Positions 24,679 through 34,265 of a stretch of 43,002 nt of DNA are shown here, one piece after another. The position numbers were made by a program, and so were the translations under genes. Origin of the DNA: Methylobacter sp. (GTDB taxonomy: Bacteria; Pseudomonadota; Gammaproteobacteria; Methylococcales; Methylomonadaceae); the NCBI GenBank assembly GCA_030653985.1, contig JAURYJ010000046.1, positions 1 to 43,002 of the forward strand, given 5' to 3'. The notes beneath the pieces were generated by a model that worked only from the letters and a program-made list of their open reading frames with translations, had not been told where the DNA came from and searched no databases. How positions within the stretch are numbered: position 1 is the stretch's first letter; each line of letters opens with the position of its first letter.

Positions 24679-27216
24679 TTACGCCATCTCCACCAGTTTG
24701 AAATGTTTCCGTTCCTCGTCGTCCGCAGGGCGAATTTGACCGCGTTCTTCGACAAACACCACATGATCATCGGGCCGGTCGCTGTTAACAAAATGCCTAA
24801 AGCGCTTGAGTTTAGCCTCATCTTCAATCGTGGTTTTCCATTCGCATTGATAAGTGTCGATCACATACTGCATTTGCTGTTCCAGCTGATCGCACAAGCC
24901 CAGCTTGTCTTCAAGCACCACCGATTTTAAGTAATCCAGCCCGCCTTCCATGTTTTCCATCCATACCGAGGTGCGTTGCAGGCGGCCTGCAGTACGCACA
25001 TAAAAACTCAAGAAACGGTCGATATACTTAATCAGCGTTTCCTTATCCAAACCGGTGGCGAATAAATCGGCATGACGCGGTTTCATGCCGCCGTTGCCGC
25101 AGACATACAAATTCCAGCCGTTTTCGGTGGCGATAATGCCGACATCCTTACCCTGCGCTTCGGCGCATTCCCGGGTGCAACCGGACACCGCAAATTTAAT
25201 TTTATGCGGTGAACGCAAACCCTTGTAGCGGTTTTCCAATTCTATCGCCAGTCCCACGCTGTCATCGACGCCGTAACGACACCAGGTGCTGCCGACACAG
25301 GATTTAACCGTACGTAGCGATTTGCCGTAAGCATGACCCGATTCGAAACCGGCATCGATCAATTCTTTCCAGATATGCGGCAGTTGATCGACCCGCGCGC
25401 CAAACATATCCACGCGCTGGCCGCCGGTAATCTTGGTATAGAGCTTGTATTTTTTACCGACCTGGCCCAAGGCGATCAGCATGTCCGGGCTGATTTCGCC
25501 ACCGGTGATGCGCGGCACCACCGAATAAGTGCCGTCTTTTTGCATATTGGCTAAAAAGGTGTCGTTGGTGTCCTGCAATCCTAAGTGATCTTTTTCCAGC
25601 ACATGCTCATTCCATTGCGACGCCAGGATATTAGCGATGGTCGGTTTGCAAATTTCACAACCCAAGCCCTTGCCGTGTTTATGCAGCAATTCGGAAAAAG
25701 TTTTGATTTCATTAATCCGAATCAGGTTATGAAGATCCTGCCGGGTATAGGCAAAGTGCTCACAAAGATCGGTATTCACTGCAAAACCCTGTTTCGACAG
25801 TTCCGAATCCATGACCGATTTCAGCAACGCCGCACAGCCGCCGCAACCGGTTGCGGCTTTGGTTTCGGCTTTTAAAGCGCCCATCGTCATACAGCCGCCT
25901 TCTATCGCCGAACAAATCGCGCCCTTGGTCACATCGTAACAGGAACAGATTTGCGCCGAAGCGGGCAAGGCATCAGGCCCCAAGCCGACCGACTCATCGG
26001 AGCGGTGCGGTAAAATCAGCGCATCGGGGTTCTCCGGCAGTTCGATACCGTTCAGGCAATACTGCAATAAGGTGCTGTAACCCGACGCATCGCCGACCAA
26101 TACTGCGCCCAGCAATTGTTTTTTATCCTGACTAACCACCAGGCGTTTATAGACTTCGCTATCGCCATTTTGGTAGGTATAAACCATCGCGCCCTGGGTT
26201 TTGGCATGAGCGTCGCCGATACTGGCGACATCAACGCCCATCAGCTTGAGCTTGGTGCTCATGTCCGCGCCGGTAAAACTGGCGACATCGCCTGCCAAAT
26301 CAGCCACCACGGTGCGCGCCATCGCATAGCCCGGTGCGACCAGCCCGTAAATCATGCCATTCCACAACGCACACTCACCAATCGCATAAATACTATCATC
26401 AGAGGTGCGACATTGGTTATCGATGACGATGCCGCCGCGCTGACCGACTTCCAACCCGCAAGCCCTGGCAAGATCATCACGCGGACGAATACCTGCCGAA
26501 AACAGCACGATGTCGGTTTCCAGTTCTTCGCCATCGGCAAAACACATCTTGTTGATGCAGTGTTCGCCATCGGTAATGACGCTGGTATTTTTGCCGGTAT
26601 GCACAGTCACGCCCAAATCCTCAATCTTGCGCCGCAGCATCGCACCGCCTGCGTCATCAAGCTGCACCGCCATCAAGCGCGGCGCAAATTCGACCACATG
26701 GGTTTCTAAACCTAAATCCATTAACGCCTTGGCCGCTTCAAGACCCAACAAACCGCCGCCGACCACGGTGCCGATCTTGCCGGTTTTGGCAGCGGCAGCC
26801 ATGGCCTCAAGATCCTCAATGGTGCGATAAACCAGACATTGAGGCCGATCATGTCCGGGAACGGGCGGTACGAACGGATAAGAACCGGTCGCCAGTACCA
26901 GCTTGTCGTAAGCAATGCTTACACCTTTTGCCGAGGTGACGGTTTTAGCAGTCCGGTCGATGCTTGCGGCCTTGTCGCCCAAATGAAGGGTAATGCCATG
27001 TTGTTCAAAAAAACCGTCTTCGACTAAAGACAATTCCTGCGCGGTGGTGCCGGTGAAAAAAGACGACAAATGCACCCGGTCATAGGCCGCTCTGGGTTCT
27101 TCGCAAAAAGTGATGATTTCGTACTGTTCTTTGATGGGGCTTTCGGCCAGACTGGCCAGAAAATGCTGCCCAACCATGCCGTTGCCAATGACGACCAATG
27201 TTTGTTTTACGCTCAT
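24679..27216 (-). CDS. nirB: Assimilatory nitrite reductase [NAD(P)H], large subunit
   Basis: NirB reduces nitrite to ammonium with NADH. In 845 residues it has the N-terminal FAD/NAD fold (about 1-300, with VIGNGMVGQHF and VVGGGLLGLEAAKAL), a BFD-type [2Fe-2S] site (CSC near 427-429 and CGGC about 32 residues later), and the sirohaem nitrite reductase part. The 4Fe-4S/sirohaem ligands are CVGSTWC (CX5C) and CTREC (CX3C) near 635-685. It is the first gene of nirB-nirD-phzF and is preceded by a strong sigma-54 promoter at 27259-27274. No nitrate reductase gene lies in the window. Confidence 0.96.
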   Translation of the reverse strand: MSVKQTLVVIGNGMVGQHFLASLAESPIKEQYEIITFCEEPRAAYDRVHLSSFFTGTTAQELSLVEDGFFEQHGITLHLGDKAASIDRTAKTVTSAKGVSIAYDKLVLATGSYPFVPPVPGHDRPQCLVYRTIEDLEAMAAAAKTGKIGTVVGGGLLGLEAAKALMDLGLETHVVEFAPRLMAVQLDDAGGAMLRRKIEDLGVTVHTGKNTSVITDGEHCINKMCFADGEELETDIVLFSAGIRPRDDLARACGLEVGQRGGIVIDNQCRTSDDSIYAIGECALWNGMIYGLVAPGYAMARTVVADLAGDVASFTGADMSTKLKLMGVDVASIGDAHAKTQGAMVYTYQNGDSEVYKRLVVSQDKKQLLGAVLVGDASGYSTLLQYCLNGIELPENPDALILPHRSDESVGLGPDALPASAQICSCYDVTKGAICSAIEGGCMTMGALKAETKAATGCGGCAALLKSVMDSELSKQGFAVNTDLCEHFAYTRQDLHNLIRINEIKTFSELLHKHGKGLGCEICKPTIANILASQWNEHVLEKDHLGLQDTNDTFLANMQKDGTYSVVPRITGGEISPDMLIALGQVGKKYKLYTKITGGQRVDMFGARVDQLPHIWKELIDAGFESGHAYGKSLRTVKSCVGSTWCRYGVDDSVGLAIELENRYKGLRSPHKIKFAVSGCTRECAEAQGKDVGIIATENGWNLYVCGNGGMKPRHADLFATGLDKETLIKYIDRFLSFYVRTAGRLQRTSVWMENMEGGLDYLKSVVLEDKLGLCDQLEQQMQYVIDTYQCEWKTTIEDEAKLKRFRHFVNSDRPDDHVVFVEERGQIRPADDEERKHFKLVEMA

Positions 27217-27258
27217 ACTACAACTCCGATAACAATGTTTGCTGTTTAGGGGTTATAG

Positions 27259-27274
27259 AGCAATGGCTATGCCA
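27259..27274 (-). promoter_or_regulatory. Sigma-54 promoter of nirB-nirD-phzF
   Basis: The minus strand reads TGGCATAGCCATTGCT, matching the -24/-12 consensus TGGCAC-N5-TTGCW at all but one base with exact GG/GC spacing. It is preceded by TTT and lies about 43 bp before the nirB ATG. Confidence 0.85.
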
Positions 27275-27349
27275 AAATGAACAAGCTATTGATTTTAAAG
27301 TAGCGGTAACTTGTTAAGATGAAAACCAAGCTTGTTGATGAACTAGATT

Positions 27350-27386
27350 GGTGCACAGAGAAAATTAATGCGAGGTAACGGTGCAC
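27350..27386. promoter_or_regulatory. Possible activator sites upstream of the nirB promoter
   Basis: Two GGTGCAC motifs (27350-27356 and 27380-27386) lie 30 bp apart and roughly 75-115 bp upstream of the sigma-54 promoter. The half-site GGTGCA/TGCACC is the one used by NtrC-type activators. It also occurs in the elements at 30093-30128 and 34266-34291. The arrangement differs from the canonical NtrC palindrome, so the binding protein is not certain. Confidence 0.45.
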
Positions 27387-27426
27387 TCCCATTAAGTGAA
27401 GCCGGAAATAGTTAAGCTTGAATATT

Positions 27427-27485
27427 GTGGGCGCGAATTTATTCGCGCTTTTTAATATCTATCGCGCGAATAAATTCGCGCCCAC
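27427..27485. repeat. GTGG-family REP pair upstream of nirB
   Basis: GTGG plus GCGCGAATTTATTCGCGC (27427-27448) is followed by a short spacer. The inverted copy GCGCGAATAAATTCGCGC plus CCAC (27464-27485) completes an outward-headed doublet of the TTTATT subtype. Confidence 0.9.
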
Positions 27486-27499
27486 GATAGATTACGAAA

Positions 27500-27550
27500 C
27501 GGGACGCTGGAGCGTCCCGAACTGCATTCCCACACCGGAGCATGGGAACG
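27500..27550. repeat. Adjacent double palindrome of another family
   Basis: CGGGACGCTGGAGCGTCCCG (27500-27519) is a hairpin. It is followed by CATTCCCACACCGGAGCATGGGAACG (27525-27550), a second imperfect hairpin split around CCGGAG. A fragment resembling the second half (GCATGGGAACGATG) recurs at 36045-36058. I recognise this as a dispersed palindromic repeat type of sulfur bacteria and related gammaproteobacteria; no transposase for it is seen here. Confidence 0.55.
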
Positions 27551-27573
27551 ATAATTGCCGTAGTGCGATAGCC

Positions 27574-28488
27574 TTATTTGCGATATTTTTCCAACCAGCT
27601 TTTCACCACCGGCAAGCCGCGTGTTAGCCACTGTTCGGTGACAAAAGCCGCTGCCGGTTTAATCTGCTTTGCCAGCAGCTTAAGATAAAACCATGTCCGA
27701 TCCACAAATGATGCCTCAGAACTATCGCGCCGTTGTAAATAACGCGCACCCAAGCCATTAATAAATACCGGCTTAAACAGCCACATTTCCAGAATAGACG
27801 TGACCCACATAAACATGAATGAAACGCCCATGCCCATACCGGCAAAAATAACCAACCAGGCAAACATCGGATTAATCTTGGTCAACCACCACGATAATAT
27901 ATCGGCCACCAGAAAAGCATAGGGCATGCCGATAGCAATACATTTATATTGAGTAGTCGTGGTCTCCGAAAAACTAAAAATCAGTCCCACAAACATAAAA
28001 ATAAAACTGATACCGAACATATGCACATGGGAAACACGGGTTAGCGAGGCGAAGGTAGCGCCGGTATCCTGTTCGGATAAGGCTTTTAACGCGGCAAAGT
28101 CGGTAAAATCCGGTATCCCTGAAGCTTCCTTGTTATGGCACATCACACAACGGTTCTCAATGATTTTATCGACACCTTCGTCTTCATAGGCATCAATATC
28201 CGCGCCATCCCTAACCCATTCCATGATTTTAAAACGCTCCAGTTCCGGCGCTTTATCTTTCATCGAACCATTCAGTTTCTGCTCCAAAACCGTGCCGGAA
28301 CGGTTGCCGTAATAACTGTAAACGATATCGTCAACAGACAAACCAAATTTGCCGTCCGCCATCCCATGGGTAAACAAAATCTGGATTAGGGCGAAAAAAT
28401 AACCCAGGGCCACTGTACACAAATAACCGGTAAATAATACCTTGATAGGGGTATCGTGATCTTTTAGGGGAGTATATTTTGTTGTCAT
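27574..28488 (-). CDS. Polytopic membrane protein with a single c-type haem motif
   Basis: From the ATG at 28488 it has 304 residues; a TTG at 28524 is the only longer choice and neither has a clear ribosome site. A first membrane helix (about 16-38) is followed by a periplasmic part containing NRCVMCHNKEASGIPDF (a CXXCH haem c site near residue 113). About four more helices follow, with HVHMFGISFIFMFVGLIF and FMFMWVTSILEMW, then a basic C-terminus. His residues in the helix after the haem site (SHVHMFG) could be metal or haem ligands. A role in respiratory electron transfer is likely, but the partner is unknown. It shares strand with nirB and lies between REP elements and the UMF1 gene. Confidence 0.7.
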   Translation of the reverse strand: MTTKYTPLKDHDTPIKVLFTGYLCTVALGYFFALIQILFTHGMADGKFGLSVDDIVYSYYGNRSGTVLEQKLNGSMKDKAPELERFKIMEWVRDGADIDAYEDEGVDKIIENRCVMCHNKEASGIPDFTDFAALKALSEQDTGATFASLTRVSHVHMFGISFIFMFVGLIFSFSETTTTQYKCIAIGMPYAFLVADILSWWLTKINPMFAWLVIFAGMGMGVSFMFMWVTSILEMWLFKPVFINGLGARYLQRRDSSEASFVDRTWFYLKLLAKQIKPAAAFVTEQWLTRGLPVVKSWLEKYRK

Positions 28489-28634
28489 AATATCGATTAA
28501 TAATTTAGTGTATTGCAGGTTCAATCATGAACCCGTGATGTTGATGCCTGATGCATCGCAGTACGAATCAATGCTAAAACTACGAATGAGACAATATTAT
28601 AACTGATATTGAACAGGCGATTATTACCGTTCCG

Positions 28635-29957
28635 TCAATGCGTTGTATCCGCAGCGTGACGCCCTCTTGCTTCATCGACCTCGCGACTGAAAAACAGCGC
28701 AGCAGCAAATAAGACAAGACAAAACAAGATAGCACTTTTTAGGCCAACCAAAATCTGCAGCAGGCCGATAGCCAGAAGCCCGGCCATACCGGCCAATTTC
28801 ATCGACAAACCCCAAAAGCCAAAATACTCGGCTGAACGCGATAACGGCGTAAATAAGCCTACCAGAGTCCGGGTAGACGACTGACAGGAGCCCAGGCTTA
28901 ACCCTGCCACGCAGCCGACCAGCAAAAACACATATTGCGCCTGCCAATCGACTCCAAAATGCGTCCGCATGATGTCAGTAAACACCGGCGTCAGATAAAT
29001 CAACGCTATCGCAAGTATCCACAAAAGCAATGTCAACCGGTAAGTAAACAATGCGCCGAACCGATCCTGAACAAAGCCGAAAGCGATAGCGCCTAGTGCT
29101 GCGGTGATCTGCACGATAATAAACATCCACGTCCGCACCTGTTCGTCCCAGCCGATAACCTGAGCGCCGTAGATAAAGGCATAAGTGATGATGATATAAA
29201 TCCCGCTCATCGCAAAGAACATGGACACCAGTAGCGCCGCCAGATCACGATGCTCCTTGATGTGGCCAAGCGTCGTTTTCACTCGGCCGAAACCTAAGTT
29301 GAAATAAGAAATTCCGGCCGGTACCGGCCGGGCAACACCACGCTCTCTGACCCATAAAAACGTGGGTATAGCCGCAACCAGAAAGAAAAAAGCCGCCCAC
29401 GGACCGACCCAGCGAATGCTCTCAAAGTTTTCCGCGCTCACCTCGCCTAACACCAGCAGCACAAAAACCGCAGAAACCATGCCGCCGATATAACCCAGCG
29501 CCCAGCCAAAACCGGAAATCTTGCCGAGATCTTCGGGTGGGCCAAGATCAGGCAAAAAAGAAGCGATAAAGGCTTCGCCAATCGAATAACCGAAATTGGA
29601 AACGATCAACAGCAACACTCCGAGCCAGGCGTAACCCGGCGCGACAAAATAAAGCGCGCCGGTGCTGATAACCGTCAACAGATAGCTGACGAACAAAAAG
29701 CGCTTCTTGCTCGCGGTGTAGTCCATGACGGCACCGGCAATCGGCGATAAAATCACCACGCCTAAATAACCGGTCGCCAGCGACAAACTCCACAGTAGAT
29801 TACCCAGCCGGTAATCGGGCGCATCACCGACGATAATCCGGGTAAATAAATCGCCGAATACCACCGTAACAATCAGCAAGGTATAGGCCTGATTGGCAAA
29901 ATCAAACATCGCCCAACCGACTATTTCTTTATTCGACGCTCTCGGTCGCTGACGCAT
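28635..29957 (-). CDS. UMF1-type major facilitator superfamily permease
   Basis: From the ATG at 29957, with AAGGAG seven bases upstream, it has 440 residues; the longer frame to 30011 reads through that site and is rejected. About twelve membrane helices are visible. The N-terminus GWAMFDFANQAYTLLIVTVVFGDLF and GAVMDYTASKKRFL are typical of the UMF1 family, related to fungal Atg22 amino-acid effluxers. The bacterial substrate is unknown. It is divergent from the EAL gene across about 330 bp that hold nitrogen-type control elements. Confidence 0.8.
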   Translation of the reverse strand: MRQRPRASNKEIVGWAMFDFANQAYTLLIVTVVFGDLFTRIIVGDAPDYRLGNLLWSLSLATGYLGVVILSPIAGAVMDYTASKKRFLFVSYLLTVISTGALYFVAPGYAWLGVLLLIVSNFGYSIGEAFIASFLPDLGPPEDLGKISGFGWALGYIGGMVSAVFVLLVLGEVSAENFESIRWVGPWAAFFFLVAAIPTFLWVRERGVARPVPAGISYFNLGFGRVKTTLGHIKEHRDLAALLVSMFFAMSGIYIIITYAFIYGAQVIGWDEQVRTWMFIIVQITAALGAIAFGFVQDRFGALFTYRLTLLLWILAIALIYLTPVFTDIMRTHFGVDWQAQYVFLLVGCVAGLSLGSCQSSTRTLVGLFTPLSRSAEYFGFWGLSMKLAGMAGLLAIGLLQILVGLKSAILFCLVLFAAALFFSREVDEARGRHAADTTH

Positions 29958-30092
29958 AAACAGCTCCTTATCGATTGATAAAAATTTATTTTTGTACCAG
30001 ATTATATTCACTTAGCACATCCGGCTTCTTAAGCCGGGACAGCCATTTAAAAGTCGATAGTCGCATATCCCTTACCCTCATGCAAAACAACC

Positions 30093-30128
30093 AAATTGGT
30101 GCAGCACCTTTAAGATTTGCACCAATTT
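30093..30128. promoter_or_regulatory. Upstream activator element of the EAL-chemoreceptor unit
   Basis: AAATTGGTGCA (30093-30103) and TGCACCAATTT (30118-30128) are perfect 11-bp inverted arms 14 bp apart. It lies about 90 bp upstream of the sigma-54 promoter at 30220, the usual distance for an enhancer-bound activator. The same GGTGCA-N14-TGCAC layout occurs before nrtA. Confidence 0.65.
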
Positions 30129-30219
30129 AAAGCGCCCACATTACTGACTTGTCATTTCAACTAGGCGCGCAAGCACCCAAATCAGACGGATTAAAATGAC
30201 TCCCTGTGCTCGTCAACTT

Positions 30220-30235
30220 TGGCACATCGCTTGCT
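30220..30235 (+). promoter_or_regulatory. Sigma-54 promoter of the EAL-chemoreceptor unit
   Basis: TGGCACATCGCTTGCT is a full match to TGGCAC-N5-TTGCW, preceded by TTT as at nirB and nrtA. It lies 52 bp before the ATG of the EAL gene. Confidence 0.88.
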
Positions 30236-30287
30236 TTAGGCGTATCAAGGACGCCAATGCCGCCCTCTTCAAACAAATCCTATTGAC

Positions 30288-31460
30288 ATGAACCCAGAAA
30301 AACAACTGTTCCCTTATTTTCAGCCCATTGTCGGCGCCGCCAGTGGCACGATTATCGGCTATGAGGCCTTAGCTCGGCAACACGATACCGAAGGCAGGGT
30401 TATTTCCGCAGGCGAATTGTTTTCTTCTCCAGATATTGCGCCCGATCAACTGATAGCCTGGGACCGCATGGTTCGTCGGCAAGCGCTGGAGCAATTCAGC
30501 CAAACAAATTTCAACGGTTATTTAACCCTCAACATCTCGGCCGCCTGGATCGACCGAATCACCGACCTGAATGCATTACCGACCCTGCTGATGCTGGACG
30601 AGTTTACTATTGACAGAAGCCGCATCATTATTGAAATAACCGAATCGAAAGGCGATCTGGACAATCTCGTTGAAATTGCCGCCATATATCGCAGGCATGG
30701 CTTGAAAATAGCGATTGATGATTTCGGTGCCGGCTTTTCTCAGCTGGAAAGAGTCATGGCCATTCAACCCGACATCATCAAATTGGATATGCAGTTATTC
30801 CAAAATGCGGCCAAAGGCGGCATTGCCAGGGATATCGTGCATTTGATATCCCGTCTGGCGAAACGCACCGGTTGTCGTATCGTTTGCGAAGGCGTGGAAA
30901 CCGATGAAGACTTCTATTTCGGTTTGAGCTGCGGCGCCCAATATATGCAAGGTTACCTGTTTTCGCCCGCCACCGCCCAATTCAAACAACCGCTGCATTA
31001 TCAACAACAAATCAGCTCACTCAGAAAGACCTTCCTGAAAAGAACCTTAGTCAAAGAAGAACGCAAGATACAGTTTATCTCCCACATTAAGGACTTGGTC
31101 GAAGTCCTGAGAAAAGCGCTGGAAACCGATTTCAACCTTAATCAATTAGCGGCGCAGCCCTTCGAAAAAAGCGGCGTGCTACGGTTCTATTTATGCAATA
31201 ACCAAGGCGACCAAATCTCATCCAATTTTAATTTTGCCGATGGCAAGTGGTTCGATGACGCCACACAACTGGGTTTTAACTGGGCATGGCGACCTTATTT
31301 TTACCAATTGCTCGCATTGGAGTCAGAAAATGACTGCTACCGCATTGTAACCTCGGAACGTTATCGGGATTTTAATACCGATATACTGTGTAAAACCCTG
31401 TCACTCAGATTGGACGACCAGCGTATTTTATTAATGGATATTGCTGCCGAATGGCTATGA
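30288..31460 (+). CDS. EAL-domain c-di-GMP phosphodiesterase with C-terminal extra domain
   Basis: The 390-residue cytosolic protein begins with an EAL domain (about 5-245). The signature is YEALAR (Glu26), then NISAAWI, EITES, IDDFGAGFSQLE, DIIKLD and CEGVET, so the metal- and substrate-binding residues for c-di-GMP hydrolysis appear complete. The C-terminal 140 residues form a separate domain, perhaps like the EAL-associated domain of YkuI. There is no GGDEF domain. It is read from a sigma-54 promoter and is followed after 46 bp by a chemoreceptor gene, so lowering c-di-GMP and chemotaxis are probably induced together when nitrogen is short. Confidence 0.88.
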   Translation: MNPEKQLFPYFQPIVGAASGTIIGYEALARQHDTEGRVISAGELFSSPDIAPDQLIAWDRMVRRQALEQFSQTNFNGYLTLNISAAWIDRITDLNALPTLLMLDEFTIDRSRIIIEITESKGDLDNLVEIAAIYRRHGLKIAIDDFGAGFSQLERVMAIQPDIIKLDMQLFQNAAKGGIARDIVHLISRLAKRTGCRIVCEGVETDEDFYFGLSCGAQYMQGYLFSPATAQFKQPLHYQQQISSLRKTFLKRTLVKEERKIQFISHIKDLVEVLRKALETDFNLNQLAAQPFEKSGVLRFYLCNNQGDQISSNFNFADGKWFDDATQLGFNWAWRPYFYQLLALESENDCYRIVTSERYRDFNTDILCKTLSLRLDDQRILLMDIAAEWL

Positions 31461-31506
31461 TTTCAACTAGCCATCAACGTTGGGTAATAAAAAACAGGTA
31501 TGTATC

Positions 31507-33738
31507 ATGTTAAATAACATAAAGAATTTTGGCCGGTTAACCATCAAAATGCGTTTTACGCTCATCGTAGGCACCTTGGTTATCGGTTTTTCGCTGTTCG
31601 GTTTCGCAACATTCAAGGCCATGAATACACTGAATGTTAATGGCCCGATTTATCAGCGTATTGTCCAAGGCAAAGATATTATTGCCGATGTGCTGCCGCC
31701 GCCTGAATATATCATCGAATCCTATCTGGTGGCGCTGCAACTGACCCAGGCTAACGACCCTGTCGAAATCAGTGCCTTGATGTTGCATTTTCAAACGCTA
31801 AAAACAGAATACCAGTCGCGTCATCGCTATTGGTTAGGCCAGTCTTTGGAACAGGAGCTTCATACGCCTTTACTTGAAAACTCTTATCGGGCGGCGCAAA
31901 GCTTTTATGATGAAGCCGAGCACCATTTCCTGCCAGCCATTCAGTCCGCAGAACGCAACGGATTAATGCTTAGCCTCCAGAAAATGCGTCTCGCTTACGA
32001 GCAGCATCGCACTGCTGTTGACGAAGTCGTGCGGCTTACAACGGCCCGTAATGCAGGAGATGAGGCGCAAGCACTGAGCACCATACACGGATACAAAATC
32101 GTCTTGGCTGGCATTTTTGCATTCAGCATTGCCATAGCCGTTGTATTGACTATCCTGATCAGTCGCGGCATTTTACGCTCGCTTAAAACCGTCCAACAGG
32201 TGGCCGGAGCCATTGCGGTTGGTGATCTGAACTCCAACATCGATATTGATCAAAGCGATGAGATCGGAGATGTATTAAGCTCCATGAAAACCATGCAGAA
32301 TTCTATTAACGCTTTCGTTACCGATTTAGATACTATGGCGCAAAAGCACGCAGAAGGCATGGTCAAAGAGCAGCTGAATGTTGCAAAATTCTCCGGCACC
32401 TATGCCAAAATGGCGCATGAAGTTAATGAATTAATCCAATCGCGTATCGCGATTAATAGAAAGCTGCTCGGTATCGTCACTCAGTATGCCCAAGGCGACT
32501 TTTCTATTGATATGGATATTCTTCCAGGTGAAACAATCGTCATTACCGAGACCATGAACAGCGCAAAAAAGACCTTCCTTGCCATTAACAACGAAATCAA
32601 AATGCTCGCAGAAGCAGGCGCCAAAGGCGATTTCTCCCTGCGTAGTGATACGGATAGATTTGAATTCATGTTCAAAGGGATTTTGACTAATTTCAATAAC
32701 CTGATGGAAACCTGCGATATCGGCTTCAACGACGTATTGCGGGTCGCCAATGCACTATCTCAAGGCGACCTGACTCAAACCATCGACAAAGACTATCCCG
32801 GCACTTTTGGCGAGGTGATTGTCGGCATCAATAATATTGTAGAAAATATCAAAGGCTTGGTAGGAGACATCAAGAACTCCACTAACAGCATTAACACCGC
32901 CGCTAAAGAAATTGCCGCCGGCAACAATGATCTCTCGCATCGCACTGAGGAGCAAGCGGCCAGCCTGGAACAAACCGCCGCCAGCATGGAACAACTGACA
33001 TCCACCGTCCAGCATAATGCCGCCAACGCCAAGCACGCCAACCGACTTGCTGTTGACGCCTCCAGCATAGCCAGTAAAGGCGTCGAAGTGGTCGAGCAAG
33101 TCGTTATGACCATGGGTGATATTAATGAATCTTCGCGTAAAATCGGAGACATTATTTCGGTAATCGACGACATCGCTTTCCAGACCAACATACTTGCCCT
33201 CAATGCTGCGGTAGAAGCGGCTCGTGCCGGAGAACAAGGCAGGGGCTTTGCCGTGGTGGCGGTTGAAGTGCGCAATCTTGCGCAACGTGCCGCGATGGCT
33301 GCTGGAGAAATTAAAAGCCTGATTAATGATTCAGTAGACAAAGTCTCAGGAGGTAGCAAACTGGTTGCCCAGGCAGGACTCACCATGGAAGAAATCGTCA
33401 ACTCCATCGGTGGCGTTACCAAGATGATGGCCGAAATCACTGCGGCTACAATTGAGCAAACCTCCGGCATCGAACAAGTCAATCAAGCCATCACTCAAAT
33501 GGACGACGTAACCCAACAGAATGCAGCACTGGTAGAACAGGCAGCCGCTTCAGCAGAATCGCTGGAAGACCAGGCGCAACACCTGGTAACCACAGTCGAT
33601 GGATTTAAACTGAATAATAATGCCGTTTATAAAACACCCGTTCAAAAAGAACCGGCATCCGTTAGAAAAAACCCAAAGGCAATAAGTCATAAAACGCCGG
33701 AGCTGGCTGTTGTTAATGGCGACTGGGAAGAATTCTAA
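31507..33738 (+). CDS. Methyl-accepting chemotaxis protein with C-terminal CheR-type tether
   Basis: From the ATG at 31507 it has 743 residues; a TTG at 31480 gives a longer frame but lacks a ribosome site. A first membrane helix (about 16-36) is followed by a helical periplasmic sensor region (to about 190, with [21 protein letters not shown]), a second helix (about 195-220) and a HAMP domain. Two further HAMP-like stretches follow (near 320 and 410). The signalling domain has the hairpin [31 protein letters not shown] split in the normal way, flanked by methylation helices. The last five residues are DWEEF, an xWxxF tether for CheR/CheB. The ligand is unknown, and no NarX/PilJ-type nitrate P-box is seen. 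Confidence 0.9.
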   Translation: MLNNIKNFGRLTIKMRFTLIVGTLVIGFSLFGFATFKAMNTLNVNGPIYQRIVQGKDIIADVLPPPEYIIESYLVALQLTQANDPVEISALMLHFQTLKTEYQSRHRYWLGQSLEQELHTPLLENSYRAAQSFYDEAEHHFLPAIQSAERNGLMLSLQKMRLAYEQHRTAVDEVVRLTTARNAGDEAQALSTIHGYKIVLAGIFAFSIAIAVVLTILISRGILRSLKTVQQVAGAIAVGDLNSNIDIDQSDEIGDVLSSMKTMQNSINAFVTDLDTMAQKHAEGMVKEQLNVAKFSGTYAKMAHEVNELIQSRIAINRKLLGIVTQYAQGDFSIDMDILPGETIVITETMNSAKKTFLAINNEIKMLAEAGAKGDFSLRSDTDRFEFMFKGILTNFNNLMETCDIGFNDVLRVANALSQGDLTQTIDKDYPGTFGEVIVGINNIVENIKGLVGDIKNSTNSINTAAKEIAAGNNDLSHRTEEQAASLEQTAASMEQLTSTVQHNAANAKHANRLAVDASSIASKGVEVVEQVVMTMGDINESSRKIGDIISVIDDIAFQTNILALNAAVEAARAGEQGRGFAVVAVEVRNLAQRAAMAAGEIKSLINDSVDKVSGGSKLVAQAGLTMEEIVNSIGGVTKMMAEITAATIEQTSGIEQVNQAITQMDDVTQQNAALVEQAAASAESLEDQAQHLVTTVDGFKLNNNAVYKTPVQKEPASVRKNPKAISHKTPELAVVNGDWEEF

Positions 33739-33742
33739 TGTT

Positions 33743-33801
33743 GTGGGCGCAAATTTATTCGCGTAACAGGATTAAAAAAGCGCGAATAAATTCGCGCCCA
33801 C
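33743..33801. repeat. GTGG-family REP pair after the chemoreceptor gene
   Basis: Left arm GTGG plus GCGCAAATTTATTCGCG (one changed base), spacer, and right arm GCGCGAATAAATTCGCGC plus CCAC. It starts 4 bp after the chemoreceptor stop codon. Confidence 0.88.
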
Positions 33802-33853
33802 GATATAAACTTAATGACATACCGCACTTACAGTAACCCTTATTTAAAAAGCC

Positions 33854-34246
33854 ATGGACATTACCATCACTACCCCTGCCCTGTTATTTCCGGCCATTTC
33901 AGTTTTGTTTTTGGCCTATTCCAACCGTTTCCTGGCCATTGCCAACCGGATCAGGGAACAACATAACCTGTTTAACAAAACCCAAAGCCCGATTGCCAAA
34001 AAACAGATCGACAGCCTGAGGCAGCGCATCCGCTTTATTGTGGCGATGCAGTTGCTGGCGGTCATCGGCATTATCTGCTGCATAATCGCCATGGGACTGA
34101 TCTTTTACGGACTGCAATATGACGGCAACCTGGCTTTTGGCTTCAGCATGGTTTTTATCGTGTTGTCGTTATTAGCATCCATAAGCGAGCTGTTGCTGTC
34201 AACCAAAGCGCTCAATATTGAACTGGAAGATATGGAAGCGCATTAA
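33854..34246 (+). CDS. DUF2721 membrane protein
   Basis: The 130-residue protein has a first hydrophobic segment (about 6-26), a basic cytosolic stretch (RFLAIANRIREQHNLF, about 25-40, and KKQIDSLRQRIRFI, about 50-63), and two more helices (about 62-85 and 95-118). This matches DUF2721, a small bacterial inner-membrane family without assigned function. It lies between the REP pair after the chemoreceptor gene and the nrtA control region. Confidence 0.8.
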   Translation: MDITITTPALLFPAISVLFLAYSNRFLAIANRIREQHNLFNKTQSPIAKKQIDSLRQRIRFIVAMQLLAVIGIICCIIAMGLIFYGLQYDGNLAFGFSMVFIVLSLLASISELLLSTKALNIELEDMEAH

Positions 34247-34265
34247 TTATCGATGTGTCATCAAT

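Larger units (their letters stand above)
29958..30287. other. Divergent control region of the UMF1 and EAL genes
   Basis: This 330-bp gap holds a small hairpin CCGGCTT/AAGCCGG (30021-30037), the 36-bp inverted activator element and the sigma-54 promoter facing the EAL gene. No coding frame is seen. Confidence 0.55.

Noticed and set aside
26116..26709. 197-residue rightward open frame opposite nirB
   Set aside because: It is antisense to nirB, has no ribosome site and has no family resemblance.
31507..32100. NarX/PilJ-type nitrate sensor in the chemoreceptor
   Set aside because: The P-box pattern of that domain (with the LSGRQRM-like segment) is not found in the periplasmic region.
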